From assembly GCA_002753735.1 (NCBI GenBank), contig PEAN01000016.1, positions 1 through 64,000 on the forward strand: a stretch of 64,000 nt of DNA, written 5' to 3'. The notes below the pieces were generated by a model. The model was given only the letters and a program-made list of their open reading frames with translations, was not told the origin of the DNA and did not search any database. This DNA comes from Magnetococcales bacterium DCbin4. GTDB taxonomy: Bacteria; Pseudomonadota; Magnetococcia; Magnetococcales; UBA8363. Shown in pieces: positions 63,401-64,000 of this stretch. The position numbers and the translations under genes are program-made. Every line of letters starts with the position of its first letter. Position 1 is the stretch's first letter.

Positions 63401-64000
63401 ATTTCCCGGACCCTCGACCGCCGAACGCGTGTTCCCCACACCCGTGGGGATGAACCGTTTCTTATTGGAGATATTGATTGGTCTAGCCAGTGTTCCCCAC
63501 ACCCGTGGGGATGAACCGGTATACATGCCGTCCACCAATGGCGTTATCGCGTGTTCCCCACACCCGTGGGGATGAACCGTCCGATGCGTTCCACTTTTGT
63601 AATACCTTGTCGTGTTCCCCACACCCGTGGGGATGAACCGTTCTGTGAGTTGAGTGCTTTCACGCTTAGACAGTGTTCCCCACACCCGTGGGGATGAACC
63701 GTTGGACGTAGACTGAGTAATATCGACCCTATAGTGTTCCCCACACCCGTGGGGATGAACCGACCATAGTGTCCCTGCCAGACACAGCAGGTCAGTGTTC
63801 CCCACACCCGTGGGGATGAACCGCCTTCACGGGTCAATCTGGCCGTGGTTTCCGCGTGTTCCCCACACCCGTGGGGATGAACCGAAAACGGGGAAAGGTT
63901 AACCCAATCGGCTCCGGTGTTCCCCACACCCGTGGGGATGAACCGTAATGAGTCGGCTTGATACTTTTCGGGATAAAGTGTTCCCCACACCCGTGGGGAT
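57451..64000 (+). CRISPR. Type I-E CRISPR array, at least 107 spacers, truncated by the window
   Basis: A 29-base repeat starts at 57451 and recurs every 61 bases (32-base spacers) without drift to 63978, where the 108th repeat is cut by the window edge. The repeat starts GTGTTCCCC and ends GATGAACCG; CCCCAC/GTGGGG (repeat positions 6-11 and 16-21) forms the hairpin cut by Cas6e, leaving an eight-base 5' handle ATGAACCG. Polarity matches the E. coli I-E repeat, so transcription runs left to right from the leader. Repeat bodies look identical; five vary at base 29 (58150, 58821, 61200, 61566, 62664). Low-numbered spacers are the newest. Confidence 0.99.

Overview
This 64-kb window reads as chromosomal DNA from a Gram-negative bacterium of the Pseudomonadota. 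Outer-membrane proteins, a TolC/adaptor/RND pump, CysZ and CheD are present. RquA (rhodoquinone synthesis) and a bacteriohemerythrin suggest a facultative or microaerophilic lifestyle. I cannot name a genus; a deep-branching alphaproteobacterial or Magnetococcia-like lineage would fit, but that is inference. I saw no rRNA, tRNA, insertion sequence or phage genes.

Layout. (1) 74-3237, minus: a tight operon rquA, AcuC-like deacetylase, bacteriohemerythrin, uroporphyrinogen-III methyltransferase, preceded on the same strand by a YpsA-like molybdenum carrier. (2) 4017-7746, plus: soluble histidine kinase, cheD, SGNH esterase, an outer-membrane barrel candidate and a TPR protein. (3) 7929-14963, plus: PqqD-like protein, ATP-grasp ligase, type III PLP decarboxylase, urea-transporter/M23-peptidase fusion, DUF5989 protein and a NodU-type carbamoyltransferase. 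(4) 15005-19819, minus: potassium uptake (KtrB- and KtrA-like proteins) with a KdpD that lacks its N-terminal domain, and KdpE. (5) 19820-26080: a decayed carbamoyltransferase remnant near 20095, then on the minus strand cysZ, Sel1, ankyrin and SPOR proteins, ndk and GTP-type PEP carboxykinase. (6) 27366-33841, plus: the most intriguing region, an apparent operon starting with a 24-residue peptide ORF, then a perfect hairpin, a radical SAM enzyme, PqqD-like protein, DegT-type aminotransferase, second carbamoyltransferase, second radical SAM enzyme and a methyltransferase. It looks like an uncharacterised ribosomal-peptide or small-molecule pathway. A TGS-less threonyl-tRNA synthetase follows it. 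(7) 36146-43879, minus: SUMF1-like protein and a TolC/adaptor/RND operon ending in two Met-rich coiled-coil membrane proteins. (8) 43983-48508, plus: acid phosphatase-like lipoprotein, a transporter with a cyclic-nucleotide-binding-like domain, and a translationally coupled periplasmic binding protein. (9) 48705 to the end, plus: a complete type I-E CRISPR-Cas locus (cas3, cas8e, cse2, cas7, cas5, cas6e, cas1, cas2) and a very large array.

The array runs from 57451 through the window edge in perfect 61-bp register: 107 full repeats and spacers plus a truncated 108th repeat. Several spacers are near-duplicates or overlap each other. One overlap exposes a probable AGG PAM, and five repeats carry a non-G last base, which suggests non-canonical acquisitions. 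The leader is on the cas2 side, so spacer numbers count from newest to oldest.
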